Below, piece after piece: positions 46,577 through 55,715 of a stretch of 64,000 nucleotides of DNA. Each line of letters opens with the position of its first letter. Within the stretch, counting starts at the first letter, position 1. The stretch is taken from positions 2,046,001 to 2,110,000 of the forward strand of contig JASNYI010000001.1 of the NCBI GenBank assembly GCA_048500275.1, read 5' to 3'. Position numbers and translations under genes: made by a program. Below the pieces are notes generated by a model. The model was not told the DNA's origin, searched no databases, and saw only the letters and a list, made by a program, of their open reading frames with translations. This DNA is from UBA5066 sp048500275 (lineage in GTDB: Bacteria; Acidobacteriota; Thermoanaerobaculia; UBA5066).

Positions 46577-47398
46577 TCAGGCGGCCTTGCGCTCGGGCGC
46601 GGCGACGGTGGTCGCGTCCTCTCTGCCTGCCCGGAGGATCGTGTCGGCGGCTTTGAAGATGCGTGCGGCCGACCCATCGGGGAGTGGCTGGCCGGAGCCG
46701 TACCAGGACTGGATGTATCCGCGGGCGTAGTCCGCTCCGGGAAGCTCGAGGGCTTCGAGGCAGAGGAGGGCGACGGCCTCGGCCTCCGCCTCGACGAGTG
46801 ACTTCGGAAGGTCGGTCTGGTCCGTCCCGGGCTCCGTCGTGTGCCCGAGGAGGATGTGTGCGAGCTCGTGGAAGAGGGTCTTGGCGGGGAGCGCGGCGAT
46901 CGGGCTCACGGCAACGGTGCGGTCGCGGGCGTAGCCCTGCACGTTGCCATCCGGGTGGGCGAAGGGGACTCTGCGAACGCCGATCGAGCCGAGCGCGCGA
47001 GCTTCGTCCCACGTGGGGATCGGGACGGCGGCAGGGAGGTTCGGGCCGTCGGTCTGCCCGAGCACAAACCACCGCGGCTTCCAGGCGAAAACCGTCTTCA
47101 GGCGGGGTGGGCCGGGCGGGGTTGGGGACGACGCGTCTTCCCGCACCCGGACGGTGACCGGCATGCAGAGGACGATCGCTCTCTCGCCCTTGCGGACCGA
47201 GCGCCCGAGGGCGTTCCACTTCTGGAGTGTCGCGATGGGGCCGGGCGGCAGATTGCGGAGCTGGCACTGGAACATGGCCGCGAGCTGGTTGCCGAGGCTG
47301 TAGCCGTGGAAGCGGCTGTAGGCCTCGAGGAGGAGGCCGGGGCGCGAGACCGCGCTGGAGAGAAGCTCCGACCAGCGCGGCGAGAACTCCGAGGGCAT
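46577..47398 (-). CDS. ardC: ArdC-like anti-restriction protein
   Basis: A 273-aa protein. The N-terminal ssDNA-binding domain (PF08401 type) shows YSRFHGYSLGNQLAAM, GPIATLQKWNALGRSVRKGE and AIVLCMPV. The C-terminal zinc-metallopeptidase-like domain has HELAH at 177-181 and a Glu-rich LVEAEAEAVA at about 201-210 supplying the third ligand. ArdC proteins on conjugative plasmids protect incoming DNA from restriction by the recipient. It belongs to a six-gene minus-strand operon with the GP88 gene upstream and small zinc proteins downstream. This is a strong sign of a transmissible element. Confidence 0.9.
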   Translation of the reverse strand: MPSEFSPRWSELLSSAVSRPGLLLEAYSRFHGYSLGNQLAAMFQCQLRNLPPGPIATLQKWNALGRSVRKGERAIVLCMPVTVRVREDASSPTPPGPPRLKTVFAWKPRWFVLGQTDGPNLPAAVPIPTWDEARALGSIGVRRVPFAHPDGNVQGYARDRTVAVSPIAALPAKTLFHELAHILLGHTTEPGTDQTDLPKSLVEAEAEAVALLCLEALELPGADYARGYIQSWYGSGQPLPDGSAARIFKAADTILRAGREDATTVAAPERKAA

Positions 47399-47443
47399 GG
47401 AGCGCTCCTTTCGAATGGGAGCGCCGAGCCGGGGCTCGGGCGC

Positions 47444-48151
47444 TCAGTGCTTGAGGTAGATGACGGGAAGCTGCGGCTCGTCCCAGCAGTGCCGGCAGTC
47501 GCCGCAGCGGGCCGGCGTCTGGAAGGCTTTCGGGCAGGTGACGGCGGCGCGGTTCGTGGTGACGGTGCTCCCGGCCGCGAAGCCGGGGAGGACGGGCGGC
47601 GCCTCGTTGATGAGGAGCGCGCTCGGGCGGATCGTGACATTCGGGAGGGAGGCGAGCCGATGGAGGGAAGTGAGGAGAAGGTCGCCGTAGCGTCGCGGGA
47701 GGCCGCCTCGCGCCCAGCTCCTGGTCGGTGCCCAGAAGAGGACGCGGGGGAGCCTGCGGGCGATTTCCGTCCAGGCATCGACATAGTCGGGGCGGAAGAA
47801 GTCGCCGGAGTCGTGGAGGCGAAAGTAGCGATCGGCCCGGGCCAGGATGTGGCCGATGAGGACGGGGATGAAGGTGCCGTGCTCGAGGGCGTCGAGCGTC
47901 CAGGTGAGTCGACGGGCCTGGGCGTCCTTCACCCCCTTCCAGCGGTAGCGCTTCCGGCCGTCGGCGTAGCAGGAGGCGCAGACCGAGGAAGGGGTGAGGA
48001 CTGCCCCGGGGCAGGTGGTGCGGGCTGGGAGACTGTAGGAGCTCCCGGGCATCGCGGAGGTTTGGGTGAGGATTTGGAGGGGAGGCGGCTCCGGGCACGG
48101 AACGGTCTGATCGGGCGGGTCGGGCGAGACCTGGATGTCGGGGCATGGCAC
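47444..48151 (-). CDS. Phage/plasmid GP88-family protein
   Basis: A 235-aa Cys-rich protein. The signature is TTCPGAVLTPSSVCASCYAD followed by GRKRYRWKGVKDAQ, RLHDSGDFFRPDYVDAWTEI, FWAPTRSW and a C-terminal CGDCRHCW. This matches the 'gene product 88' family of actinophages and plasmids. The biochemical role is not established; the Cys clusters suggest metal or Fe-S binding. It is the first gene of the operon leading to ardC. Its upstream region faces a divergent plus-strand gene. Confidence 0.82.
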   Translation of the reverse strand: MPCPDIQVSPDPPDQTVPCPEPPPLQILTQTSAMPGSSYSLPARTTCPGAVLTPSSVCASCYADGRKRYRWKGVKDAQARRLTWTLDALEHGTFIPVLIGHILARADRYFRLHDSGDFFRPDYVDAWTEIARRLPRVLFWAPTRSWARGGLPRRYGDLLLTSLHRLASLPNVTIRPSALLINEAPPVLPGFAAGSTVTTNRAAVTCPKAFQTPARCGDCRHCWDEPQLPVIYLKH

Positions 48152-48301
48152 AACGTCGTCCTCCGTATGCGTAGACCAAGGTCGAGCCGGTGTCGGTTGA
48201 ACCGAGGCGCCTTCGATCTCGGCACGAAACTGAGCGGTCGATGAGCTGGACGATCTGAGCTGCGGACGTTACGGTGACAAGGTCATGTAACGACTTGTGA
48301 C

Positions 48302-48805
48302 GTGAGGTATCTCCTCTACCTGGTAAGTCTGCTGGCGATCGTCGCGCTCGTCGTTTGGAGCGTGAGGCCGTCGGGAACATCAAAAGAGGAGTACATGCTC
48401 GCTGAGGTTCGGAGTGTTCTCGAGAGGTACGACGTGCGTGAGGGACGTGAACAGCCGAAGGACATGCCAATCCTCGCGGCGTGGATGCAGAACCTCGCGA
48501 TCCTCGGCGAGGAGGTTCTTTGGGACTCCTTCACGCTTCAGTCGTTTATCGAGGGAAACGGGGGATTCAAGGATAGGAGGCTCGGCGCGGCCATCGTCGA
48601 AGTGAGTGGGCAGACCGTGAATCGGAGGGAGGGGGAATACGGGACGCTCTGCGTCGAGTTCGCCGCGCTTGAGGACTCGGAATTCGGAATGTGGCGCGAG
48701 ATCCTCGTGCAGGAGTGCGGCGAAGAACGAGAGCGCCTGAACAAGTGGAAGGAACGCGTTGACTTCAAGCCGGTGAACCCGGGTGCGACTGGCGACGCAG
48801 GGTAG
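48302..48805 (+). CDS. Membrane-anchored hypothetical protein
   Basis: A GTG start gives 167 aa. Residues about 1-20 (RYLLYLVSLLAIVALVVWSV) form a membrane anchor; the rest is soluble with WMQNLAILGEEVLWDSF and a charged C-terminus (QECGEERERLNKWKERVDF). No family recognised. It is a lone plus-strand gene divergent from the GP88 operon. Confidence 0.6.
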   Translation: MRYLLYLVSLLAIVALVVWSVRPSGTSKEEYMLAEVRSVLERYDVREGREQPKDMPILAAWMQNLAILGEEVLWDSFTLQSFIEGNGGFKDRRLGAAIVEVSGQTVNRREGEYGTLCVEFAALEDSEFGMWREILVQECGEERERLNKWKERVDFKPVNPGATGDAG

Positions 48806-49153
48806 GTTCCTCGAGGAGGCGATCGCGGAGGCGGGAGATGAGGCTGACGCCGGTATGAACGTGATGCACTAGAAACGTCGTCCTCCGAATGTGTGGAGTC
48901 AGGGCGAGGACGCCCTCAGGCGACCGACGCACGCATCAACTGACCGAAAAAGTGGTCAGGGGCCGCCCCTCAAACGAGGGAGACCGCGATGGGCGCCACG
49001 TCAGCCGCCGGAGAGGGTCGTCTGCCCGTGCACTGGGGACGACGCGTGGGCCGGGTTGGAAAGGGGCGTTCGCTGCCGGGCGATGACGCCTGGAGTAAAG
49101 CCCGGAACCGGGGCGGATTGGGAGGGTCGCGGTGCTGACCGGGACGGGGAGTC
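48806..49153. other. Intergenic region between convergent genes
   Basis: About 348 bases with no supported gene. Short open frames occur on both strands without ribosome sites. No strong terminator hairpin was seen. Confidence 0.45.
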
Positions 49154-50245
49154 TCAGGGGGACCGAGGAGGCATCGCTTCGTCGCGCGCTGCGGCTGGGA
49201 CGCCCCGTCCCTCGCCCAGGAAGGCCAGGTCCGGCCGCTCGAGGACCTGCTTGGCTTCGACGACTCGGATGAAGCGCTCGGCGAAGGTCTCCCGCACGAT
49301 CCTTCGAAGCGCGCGGAGGCGCCCTGGAACAGCCGTCGCATCACCCCCGACGGTCACGAGGACTCGGAAGGACCGATACCCGGTCAGTTCCTCGAGTGTC
49401 CCGGGTCGCGACACCAGGAGGCGATACCGATCGACCTTCGTCCGAACGAACGATCGGAGGCTCTCTGTGGCGCGGTCGTGCTCGAGGAAGATGAGCTGAC
49501 GCTGACCACCCTCTGGAGCGAGGACGAGGACGCCGTCGGGAGCAGGAAGGCGCAGGCCCCGTGCGCCCGGAAACGACCGGGGCCAGCTCGAGGCCCAAAC
49601 GACGCGGAGGGCAATCTCGAGGAGCGCGCTGACGAGGAAACTGTTTACCTCCCGGAGGTGCGGGAGAAACGACGGGATTCGTCCGGGCGGGAGCACGAGC
49701 GGGGCCATGTGCCCTGCACGGAACATGGTTCGAAGGAGACGTTCGTCCGGAGAGGCCACTATCGCCTCCTCGAGACGCCGAAGCGCCCAGGCGAGGCCGG
49801 CCGCGGTCGGGACGACGAGGCGAAAGCGTCCGCCGCGGACGCGTGGTTCTTCCCAACGCTGGAGCCATCCGTGGCGTTCGAGGGATGAGATCCGGCGGCT
49901 GAGGCGCGATCGGTCTTTCCCGACGAAGACGAGGGCCTGGAGCTCGTCGAGGGACAGGACCCGGAGCTTTGCGAGCCTCAGAAGGATGGCGCGGTCTCGA
50001 GGAAGAGCGGGACCGTCGGCTCCGTGTGCGGCGGGCTCCGGGCGCACGCGGAGGGGGCCTGGCCCCGCACGCCTAGGCGTGCGGTCCGGAGCCGGGCCGT
50101 GGGCTTCCACCTGCGGCTCGGCCGGCGACGGTTCCGGGCGAAAGATAGTGCTGGGCGGCAGTGGAAAGGTCGGCACTAAGGGGTCGGGGAAGGTGTCGCC
50201 ATCGTGAGTCGGCGGACTCCGGCGCGCACCTTCTGCATCCGACAT
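49154..50245 (-). CDS. Replication-relaxation family protein
   Basis: A 363-aa protein. After a Pro-rich ~80-residue leader, a winged-helix (RDRAILLRLAKLRVLSLDEL, SRLSRRISSLERHGWLQRW) is followed by VPTAAGLAWAL and a nuclease-like fold (EHDRATESLRSFVRTKVDRY). This is the layout of the Replic_Relax family found on plasmids, ICEs and phages, linked to plasmid replication or relaxation. It is divergent from the HTH gene, across about 375 bases, and sits next to the TraD-like ATPase. Confidence 0.83.
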   Translation of the reverse strand: MSDAEGARRSPPTHDGDTFPDPLVPTFPLPPSTIFRPEPSPAEPQVEAHGPAPDRTPRRAGPGPLRVRPEPAAHGADGPALPRDRAILLRLAKLRVLSLDELQALVFVGKDRSRLSRRISSLERHGWLQRWEEPRVRGGRFRLVVPTAAGLAWALRRLEEAIVASPDERLLRTMFRAGHMAPLVLPPGRIPSFLPHLREVNSFLVSALLEIALRVVWASSWPRSFPGARGLRLPAPDGVLVLAPEGGQRQLIFLEHDRATESLRSFVRTKVDRYRLLVSRPGTLEELTGYRSFRVLVTVGGDATAVPGRLRALRRIVRETFAERFIRVVEAKQVLERPDLAFLGEGRGVPAAARDEAMPPRSP

Positions 50246-50620
50246 TGGGACAGCACGGAACGCGAAGACGCAGAGACGACCGCGAGGGTGCGCGTCAACG
50301 ATGGGACGCCGGGGTTGTCACGAGTGGACGTCGCCAGTGCGGTCACGGTTCGAACGACGTCCAGAAGCCCCGAGTTCCGCGGGTGACTGTGGACAGACGA
50401 GGGATTCTGTGGCTAAGTAGGTAGTAGCACACACCTTCTCGACGGCTTCTCATCCTCCGGCTCCGGTCGCACAAGGGACGCGAAGTCCCACCCAGGCGGC
50501 ATCTGCTCGCAGGCGACGGTGAAACCGGGCGGGACGACTCGTCACAACACATCGACCGACACTCGAACGGCGACCGAAACATGGACAGGATCTTGGCGCG
50601 AACCCCGCCCAACCCCTCCC
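50246..50620. other. Divergent intergenic region, possible control region of the transfer module
   Basis: About 375 bases between Replic_Relax (minus) and the HTH gene (plus). Expected to hold promoters for both. No unambiguous iterons or operators were seen. Confidence 0.45.
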
Positions 50621-51331
50621 ATGCAACGCGCTCCAGATCTCGTTCAGGAGATTCACCGCATCGCCTCCAGGCGTGGGTGGAGCCAGGCAGAGCTTGCCCG
50701 ATACCTCGGCATTCACCGCTCGATCCTCGTCCACGTGCGAGCAGGCCGCCGGGCGTTCACGAGTCCCGTCCTCGCGCGGATCGTGCGGAGCTTTGGGGAC
50801 GTGCCGGAGATGAAGGAACTCATCTGGACGTACCTGCGCTACGACCTCCCTTCTGGCCCGGAAGAGCGCGGGTGCTTGAAGGTCGCAGTGAAGCAGCCGA
50901 CGGAGCTATCGGAGCCAGCGATGCTGGCACTCCGCCGGTACGTTCGGACGTTCCCTCTCCATCTCGTCGATGGAAGCGGTCTCGTCATTAGTGGATCGTC
51001 AGCGAAGGATCTTTCCCTTGCAACGCACCTCCTCGAAGAAGGGCTCGTCTGCGCGGGTGTCCGCGTCCACCGTCGGGTGGCAGGCGATCCGCTCGGACCG
51101 ACGGAGCACGCGACCATTTCGCGGTGCCGTCTCCTGATCCTTGAACGAGTGGACGGAGGAAAGGCGACGGCCATGCGGCTCGTCGCGGAGCAGCTCGCGG
51201 CCGAGCATCCCGTCGTCGTGACGAGCGCCCACGATCTCGAAGGCGTCCTCGGAGCCCGACTAGCGCGCGAGCTACGCGCGAAAAGTTGCCAGCTTTCCCT
51301 CGACTCCATTCCGGTGCCTGCTCATGCGTGA
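50621..51331 (+). CDS. HTH protein with degenerate P-loop-like domain
   Basis: The ATG at 50621 gives 236 aa; an upstream in-frame extension is Thr/Arg-rich and unlikely. The N-terminal XRE-type HTH reads RGWSQAELARYLGIHRSILV. The C-terminal part looks like a small ATPase fold of the DnaC/IstB kind (SGLVISGSSAKDLSLATHLL, RLLILERVDGGKATA, HPVVVTSAHDLEG), but the Walker A lysine-threonine is replaced (GSSAKDL), so ATP binding is doubtful. It overlaps the next gene by eight bases and is the first gene of a plus-strand operon that ends with the TraD-like ATPase and an integrase. Confidence 0.65.
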   Translation: MQRAPDLVQEIHRIASRRGWSQAELARYLGIHRSILVHVRAGRRAFTSPVLARIVRSFGDVPEMKELIWTYLRYDLPSGPEERGCLKVAVKQPTELSEPAMLALRRYVRTFPLHLVDGSGLVISGSSAKDLSLATHLLEEGLVCAGVRVHRRVAGDPLGPTEHATISRCRLLILERVDGGKATAMRLVAEQLAAEHPVVVTSAHDLEGVLGARLARELRAKSCQLSLDSIPVPAHA

Positions 51332-52082
51332 ACTCCCAAGCTACATCCGGGTCGCGCGCCCGATCCAAGAGGGCGTGATCGGGCAGTCCGGGCTCACGCT
51401 GGATCTCGGAGCGTTCTTCGCGACGGCGCGGGACGTGGGGTTTGATCCCGCAATGCTGCTCCTCACGATGCGCGCCCTCATGCTGCGGCATCCGTTCGGT
51501 GTGCCGCTCGCCGAGCTGTCGTGGGTGCTCGGAGCGGAGCGACGAGAGATCCTCCGCTGGCTGACGCTCCTCGAAGACTCGGGACTCGCCATCTGGCAGG
51601 CGCGGGGCACGGCAATCATCCTCGAGGTCGCGGCGACAGAAACGGAGCGCACGCTCTTCGGGCCGGAGGACGCGCCGGGGGCGCTTCACCGCATCCCGAG
51701 CCACTGGTTCGTGCGGTCGCTTCCACTCGTCGGGCGCCGAGCGTTCCTCGTCTACCTGTACCTTCGGAGCCGGGAGCGCCTCTCGGGCCTAACAGCGCCG
51801 CTCACGCTCGGAATGATCGCGCGAGCCTCGGGGCAGTCGGCGGGCGGCGCGAAGCGCTCCCTCGCGCGCCTTCGTCGAGCGGGCCTCTCTGCCGACGGTG
51901 GCGGGCATGGGCGCTACGTCCTGACCGACCCGCCGCCACCGACACGGTTGCAGCGCATGTACCTTCGGTGGCTCAGCGCGGGGGCGCTTCCTCCGACGCG
52001 AAGCGGGCGGGTACGTCTCGCGCTCTGGCTCACGCTTCCCCTCCTTGTGATCGTCCTCGCCCTTCTGCTCCTGATCCGATGA
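51324..52082 (+). CDS. Winged-helix protein with C-terminal membrane segment
   Basis: A 252-aa protein. Residues about 50-95 (GVPLAELSWVLGAERREILR) and 150-200 (TLGMIARASGQSAGGAKRSL) look like two winged-helix domains. The last ~25 residues (ALWLTLPLLVIVLALLLLIR) form a membrane anchor. Probably a membrane-tethered DNA-binding protein of the transfer module. It overlaps both neighbours (8 and 4 bases). Confidence 0.7.
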   Translation: MRELPSYIRVARPIQEGVIGQSGLTLDLGAFFATARDVGFDPAMLLLTMRALMLRHPFGVPLAELSWVLGAERREILRWLTLLEDSGLAIWQARGTAIILEVAATETERTLFGPEDAPGALHRIPSHWFVRSLPLVGRRAFLVYLYLRSRERLSGLTAPLTLGMIARASGQSAGGAKRSLARLRRAGLSADGGGHGRYVLTDPPPPTRLQRMYLRWLSAGALPPTRSGRVRLALWLTLPLLVIVLALLLLIR

Positions 52083-53509
52083 ACGCAGAGACAGTGGTCC
52101 ACCTCAGCTACGACACCCGGCAGAGCCGGGACTGGTCCCAAACCCGGGAGTTCTTCCTCGCGCGCGACCGGTTCCTCCACGCGATGCTGAAGCGCGCCGG
52201 GACGGGGCGGTCGTTCGCCGTCTACCGGGCACCGGATGGGGCGAATGTCCGCTGCCCGCTTATCGGCCAGGACTTCGCGCTGCACAGCCTCGTGCTCGGC
52301 GCCACGGGGAGCGGGAAGTCGTCGCTCCTCGAAGCGATGTGTCGGACCCAGCTCGACCGGGGCAGTTCGTTCGTCCTTATCGACCCGCACGGAGATCTCG
52401 CGAACCGGGTCGGCCGGTGGGTGCGCGCCACCGGCGGGCTGAAGCTCGTGACCTTGAACTTCACGCGACCGGAGTCGCTCCCAGCGTGGAACCCGCTGGC
52501 GCGGATGGACGACGTCGCGCCGTCGCGCCAAGTCGATCTCCTCGTCTCCGTCCTGAAGCGCCTCTACGCGGGGGAGGCCGCCGCGTCCTGGTCGTGGGGT
52601 GTGAAAACAGAAGAGCTGATCCGCGTCAGTCTCCGGGCGCTCATTGAGAGCGCGATGCCGCTGACGCTCCTCGACCTCGAGCGGTTCCTGACGGACGAAG
52701 AGTTCCGGCTCGACGTGCTTCAGACGGCCGGGCCGGACGTGCAGCATTACTTTCGGGACCGGTTCGGTGCGAGGGAGGAGATGTACGTCTCGGCGGTCCT
52801 GAACAAGCTCGCGCCTCTCCTGGATGCCCCGGCCGTGCGAGCTTTCCTTGGGCGGACCGAGACGACCTTCGACCTGCTCGGGAGCATCGATCGGCGCGTC
52901 GCCATCGTGGTCAACCTCGCGCGCGGGTCGCTGGGCGCCGCGGCGGACGTTCTCGGCCGACTCCTCACGAGCTCGTTTCTTCTCGCGGCGCTCCGGCGGG
53001 AACGCCTCGTGCCGGAGATCCGTCGCCCGGTGACCTTGTTCGTGGACGAGGCCCATAGCTTCGCGGGAGAAGACGGAGGTCTCGCCGACCTCCTCGTCGT
53101 GGGCCGGAAGTACAAGGTCGCGCTCGTCCTCGCTGCGCAGGGGCTCTCGCTCTTTCCCGCGCGGCTCCGGACGCTGCTGACCGGAAACACGGCCCGCCAG
53201 TACTTCTTCCGGCTGCCGTACGCGGAGGCGCGGCTCCTCGGCCCGGACATCCTCGAACCCCAAGGAAACCTCCGACGGGAACGGGTGCGGCCCTACGACT
53301 CAATCGAAGACCCGCTCCTGACTCCCGAGGAGGAGCTGCGGGCGCGGATCCACGAACTCGCAGATCTCCCGCGGGGGGCCTGCTACTGGGCGCTCCGGGG
53401 GAAGCGGTTCAAGGCGCGCCGCGTCCAGGTGCTCCCGCCGGAGACGCCCCCGGCACTTCCGACGCGGCCCATCTCCACCGGTTTCACGATCGATGAATAT
53501 GACGCCTGA
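52079..53509 (+). CDS. TraD/VirD4-like type IV coupling or DNA-transfer ATPase
   Basis: The ATG at 52079 overlaps the previous stop (ATGA), which sets the start within a longer frame; 476 aa. Walker A is at 74-81 (GATGSGKS) in HSLVLGATGSGKSSLLEAM, followed by VLIDPHGDLANRV. Walker B is at about 318-325 (VTLFVDEAH). GRKYKVALVLAAQGL and LLTGNTARQYFFRL match the C-terminal part of DNA-pumping ATPases (HerA/VirD4 superfamily). It lacks the N-terminal membrane segments of VirD4 but follows a membrane-anchored partner. It would move DNA through a conjugation channel. No full mating-pair apparatus is in the window, so the element may only be mobilisable. Confidence 0.85.
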   Translation: MNAETVVHLSYDTRQSRDWSQTREFFLARDRFLHAMLKRAGTGRSFAVYRAPDGANVRCPLIGQDFALHSLVLGATGSGKSSLLEAMCRTQLDRGSSFVLIDPHGDLANRVGRWVRATGGLKLVTLNFTRPESLPAWNPLARMDDVAPSRQVDLLVSVLKRLYAGEAAASWSWGVKTEELIRVSLRALIESAMPLTLLDLERFLTDEEFRLDVLQTAGPDVQHYFRDRFGAREEMYVSAVLNKLAPLLDAPAVRAFLGRTETTFDLLGSIDRRVAIVVNLARGSLGAAADVLGRLLTSSFLLAALRRERLVPEIRRPVTLFVDEAHSFAGEDGGLADLLVVGRKYKVALVLAAQGLSLFPARLRTLLTGNTARQYFFRLPYAEARLLGPDILEPQGNLRRERVRPYDSIEDPLLTPEEELRARIHELADLPRGACYWALRGKRFKARRVQVLPPETPPALPTRPISTGFTIDEYDA

Positions 53510-54627
53510 GTTGTCGGGGTGGCCGGCGGAGGCTGAGCGGCGGGAGGGGAGTTCCCTGTGGGATCCCGCCTCGGTGCGACCCGGTGCGGGTGGGCCTCGC
53601 GTACCGCATGGGCGCATGGACGCGCCGCGACCATTCGCGTGGGGGTCACTCGGGGAACTCGATGCCGCTGTCGAGGAGGCGCTCACGCACGCCGTTGGCA
53701 CCGACGGAATCCAGGCGTCGACTGCTGCGTGGATGGCGGGCGGGTACCGGGCGCTCCGACGCCACGTGGAGACGCCGCGCGCCCAGCGCGACTTCCTCTC
53801 GGGTGACTTCGATAGGCAGGCGCGGGTGCTCGAGGACTGGGTTCGTGAGATGCGCGGCCGAGGGCTCGGATTCACGGCGGTGAACGGCCAGTGGCGTGCG
53901 GCGCGAAGCCTTCTTCGCCGCGTGGCTCGGCGGAGTCGGCGGGTAAATCCGCTCGACTATTGTCCGGCGCCGCCACCCGGTCGATCGGAACCGAGGTGGC
54001 TTTCCCAGCCGGAAGCGGAACGGGTGCTGCTCTGGGTCGCGCACGCGCCGTGGCCAAGCGCACTCGAAAGAACGCGAAACCTTCTCATCGTGGGGCTGAT
54101 GCTCTTCGCCGGGCTACGGCGAGGTGAGGTCGTGCGGCTCCGTCACGGCGACATCAATCTCGACCAGGGCGTCATTCACATCGTGAAAGGGAAGGGAAAG
54201 AACGGGGGGAGGGATCGGCCGGCCTACATGCCTCGGCAGCTGCGGCAACTGGTCCGTGCCTATCTCGTGGAACGGGGGCGCGTCGGATGGACGGAGCCGT
54301 CGCTCTTCTTCTCGCCGGGGCGCAAGGCGTCGCTTGGGCCGACGGGGAACACGGCTCTTCCGGCGCATCAGCCGGGAGTCTGGGGTCTGGGTGCACCCGC
54401 ATGCGCTGCGCCATACCTTCGTCACCCTTTGCGCCCTCCGGGGCGTGCCGAGCCGGATCATTCAGGTACTCGCAGGGCACGCGTCGCTCAACATGGTGGA
54501 GCGCTACTCGCACGTTGTATCGCGGGAGGCCCGGGACGCGGCCGAACGGATCGCGCTCGACGTCGCGTTCCCGGGCGACGAAACGGAGGGCTACGCCGCA
54601 TGGCGTGACGCGCCTACCGGAGCCTGA
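53493..54627 (+). pseudogene. Tyrosine recombinase, frameshifted
   Basis: Overlaps the end of the ATPase gene. The N-terminal part reads in one frame through GLMLFAGLRRGEVVRLRHGD (catalytic Arg) and LFFSPGRKASLGPTG. The catalytic C-terminus continues in the +1 frame as LFRRISRESGVWVHPHALRH, GHASLNMVERYSHV (His and Tyr nucleophile). The shift falls within about 54,340-54,355, near GACGGGGAACACGG, and looks like one extra base. Either a sequencing error or a real inactivation. It converges with, and overlaps by 14 bases, the next integrase on the minus strand. Confidence 0.85.
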
Positions 54628-55696
54628 GTCGTCCGATCTGCGCCTTCTTGTCCTCGTCCCAGACGCGCAGATACCCGGCGGTCGTCGTGATGCTGGCGTG
54701 GCCTGCGAGCTCCTGGGCGACGTTGATGGCGACGCCAGAGCGCAGGAGCATCGTGACGAACGAGTGTCGGAGGGCGTGGGGCGAGAACTTCACCCCCGAA
54801 GCGCGCCGGAGAAGGAGCGTGAAGCGCTTGAGTTGGTTCACTGAGAGGCCGCGGTTCGCTCTGCTCGCGAAGAGCTCCGGACACGAGAAGCCGGACCGCG
54901 CCCTCTCGCGGAGAAACGTGGCGAGGAGAACGCGGAGCTCGGGACAGATGTAGGCGGTCCGGTCCTTCCCACCGTAGCGACCCTTGCCGCGACGGATGAG
55001 GATCGTTCCGTCGGCGAGGTTCACGTCCGCGAACTGGAGGGAGAGGAGTTCGCTCCGACGAAGGCCGGCGTAGATCATGGTCGCGAAGAGCGCGACCGCG
55101 CGCTCGCGCTGGTAGACGGTCGGCCACGGGTAGTTTCGCGCGGCATCGAGAATGCGAAGGAGATCAGGCGCTTTGAGCGCCTTCGGGAGAGGGAGCTGGA
55201 ACGGGGGCGCCTTGGCACCGTGGTAGGGGTTCGCAAACCCCTCGGTGCGCTCGAGAAAGTTGAAGAAGGGCCGGAGCGCCCGCCAGTAGGTGTTCGTCGT
55301 GATCGCAGAGAGTCCGCGTTTGCGGTTCCAGAGAATCCAGGTTTCGAGGAGAAACGCTTTCGCGGCGAGGGAGAGGCGCGGGGGATCCCCCGCGCGGTCG
55401 AGGAGGAACCGACGGAACACGTCGTAGGAGATCTTGTAGGTCTTGATGGTGGCCCGGCTGTGGTTCAGGACGTATTCGGCATGGTCACGGAACCGCCGCT
55501 GCGCTTCATCGAGGCGCTCCAGGAAGACGCGATCGTCCTCGGTGACGAACGAGGGAGCGGCCTCAAGCGTTTCAGCAGGGGGCCGCACTCCAGCTTTTCG
55601 GGCTTGGGGCCACTGGGGGGAACGGGAAACCATAGGGGTGGGAGGTAGCTTCCAGCCCTTCCATACCTCGTGAACGCCCCGCCGGCGATGGGCCAA
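54614..55696 (-). CDS. Tyrosine recombinase
   Basis: A 360-aa protein at this start; the ATG at 55633 (MVSRSPQWPQARKAG) may be the true start. A SAM-like core-binding domain (RATIKTYKISYDVFRRFLLD) precedes the catalytic domain with Arg213/214 in YAGLRRSELLSL, His307/Arg310 in HALRHSF, His333 in LAGHASI and Tyr342 in GYLRV. All catalytic residues are present. It lies beside a tRNA-like fragment and inverted repeats, the likely att region. Paired with the frameshifted integrase it forms a convergent recombinase pair. Confidence 0.92.
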   Translation of the reverse strand: MAHRRRGVHEVWKGWKLPPTPMVSRSPQWPQARKAGVRPPAETLEAAPSFVTEDDRVFLERLDEAQRRFRDHAEYVLNHSRATIKTYKISYDVFRRFLLDRAGDPPRLSLAAKAFLLETWILWNRKRGLSAITTNTYWRALRPFFNFLERTEGFANPYHGAKAPPFQLPLPKALKAPDLLRILDAARNYPWPTVYQRERAVALFATMIYAGLRRSELLSLQFADVNLADGTILIRRGKGRYGGKDRTAYICPELRVLLATFLRERARSGFSCPELFASRANRGLSVNQLKRFTLLLRRASGVKFSPHALRHSFVTMLLRSGVAINVAQELAGHASITTTAGYLRVWDEDKKAQIGRLRLR

Positions 55697-55715
55697 TCAG
55701 GCCGCAGAGCGCTTA

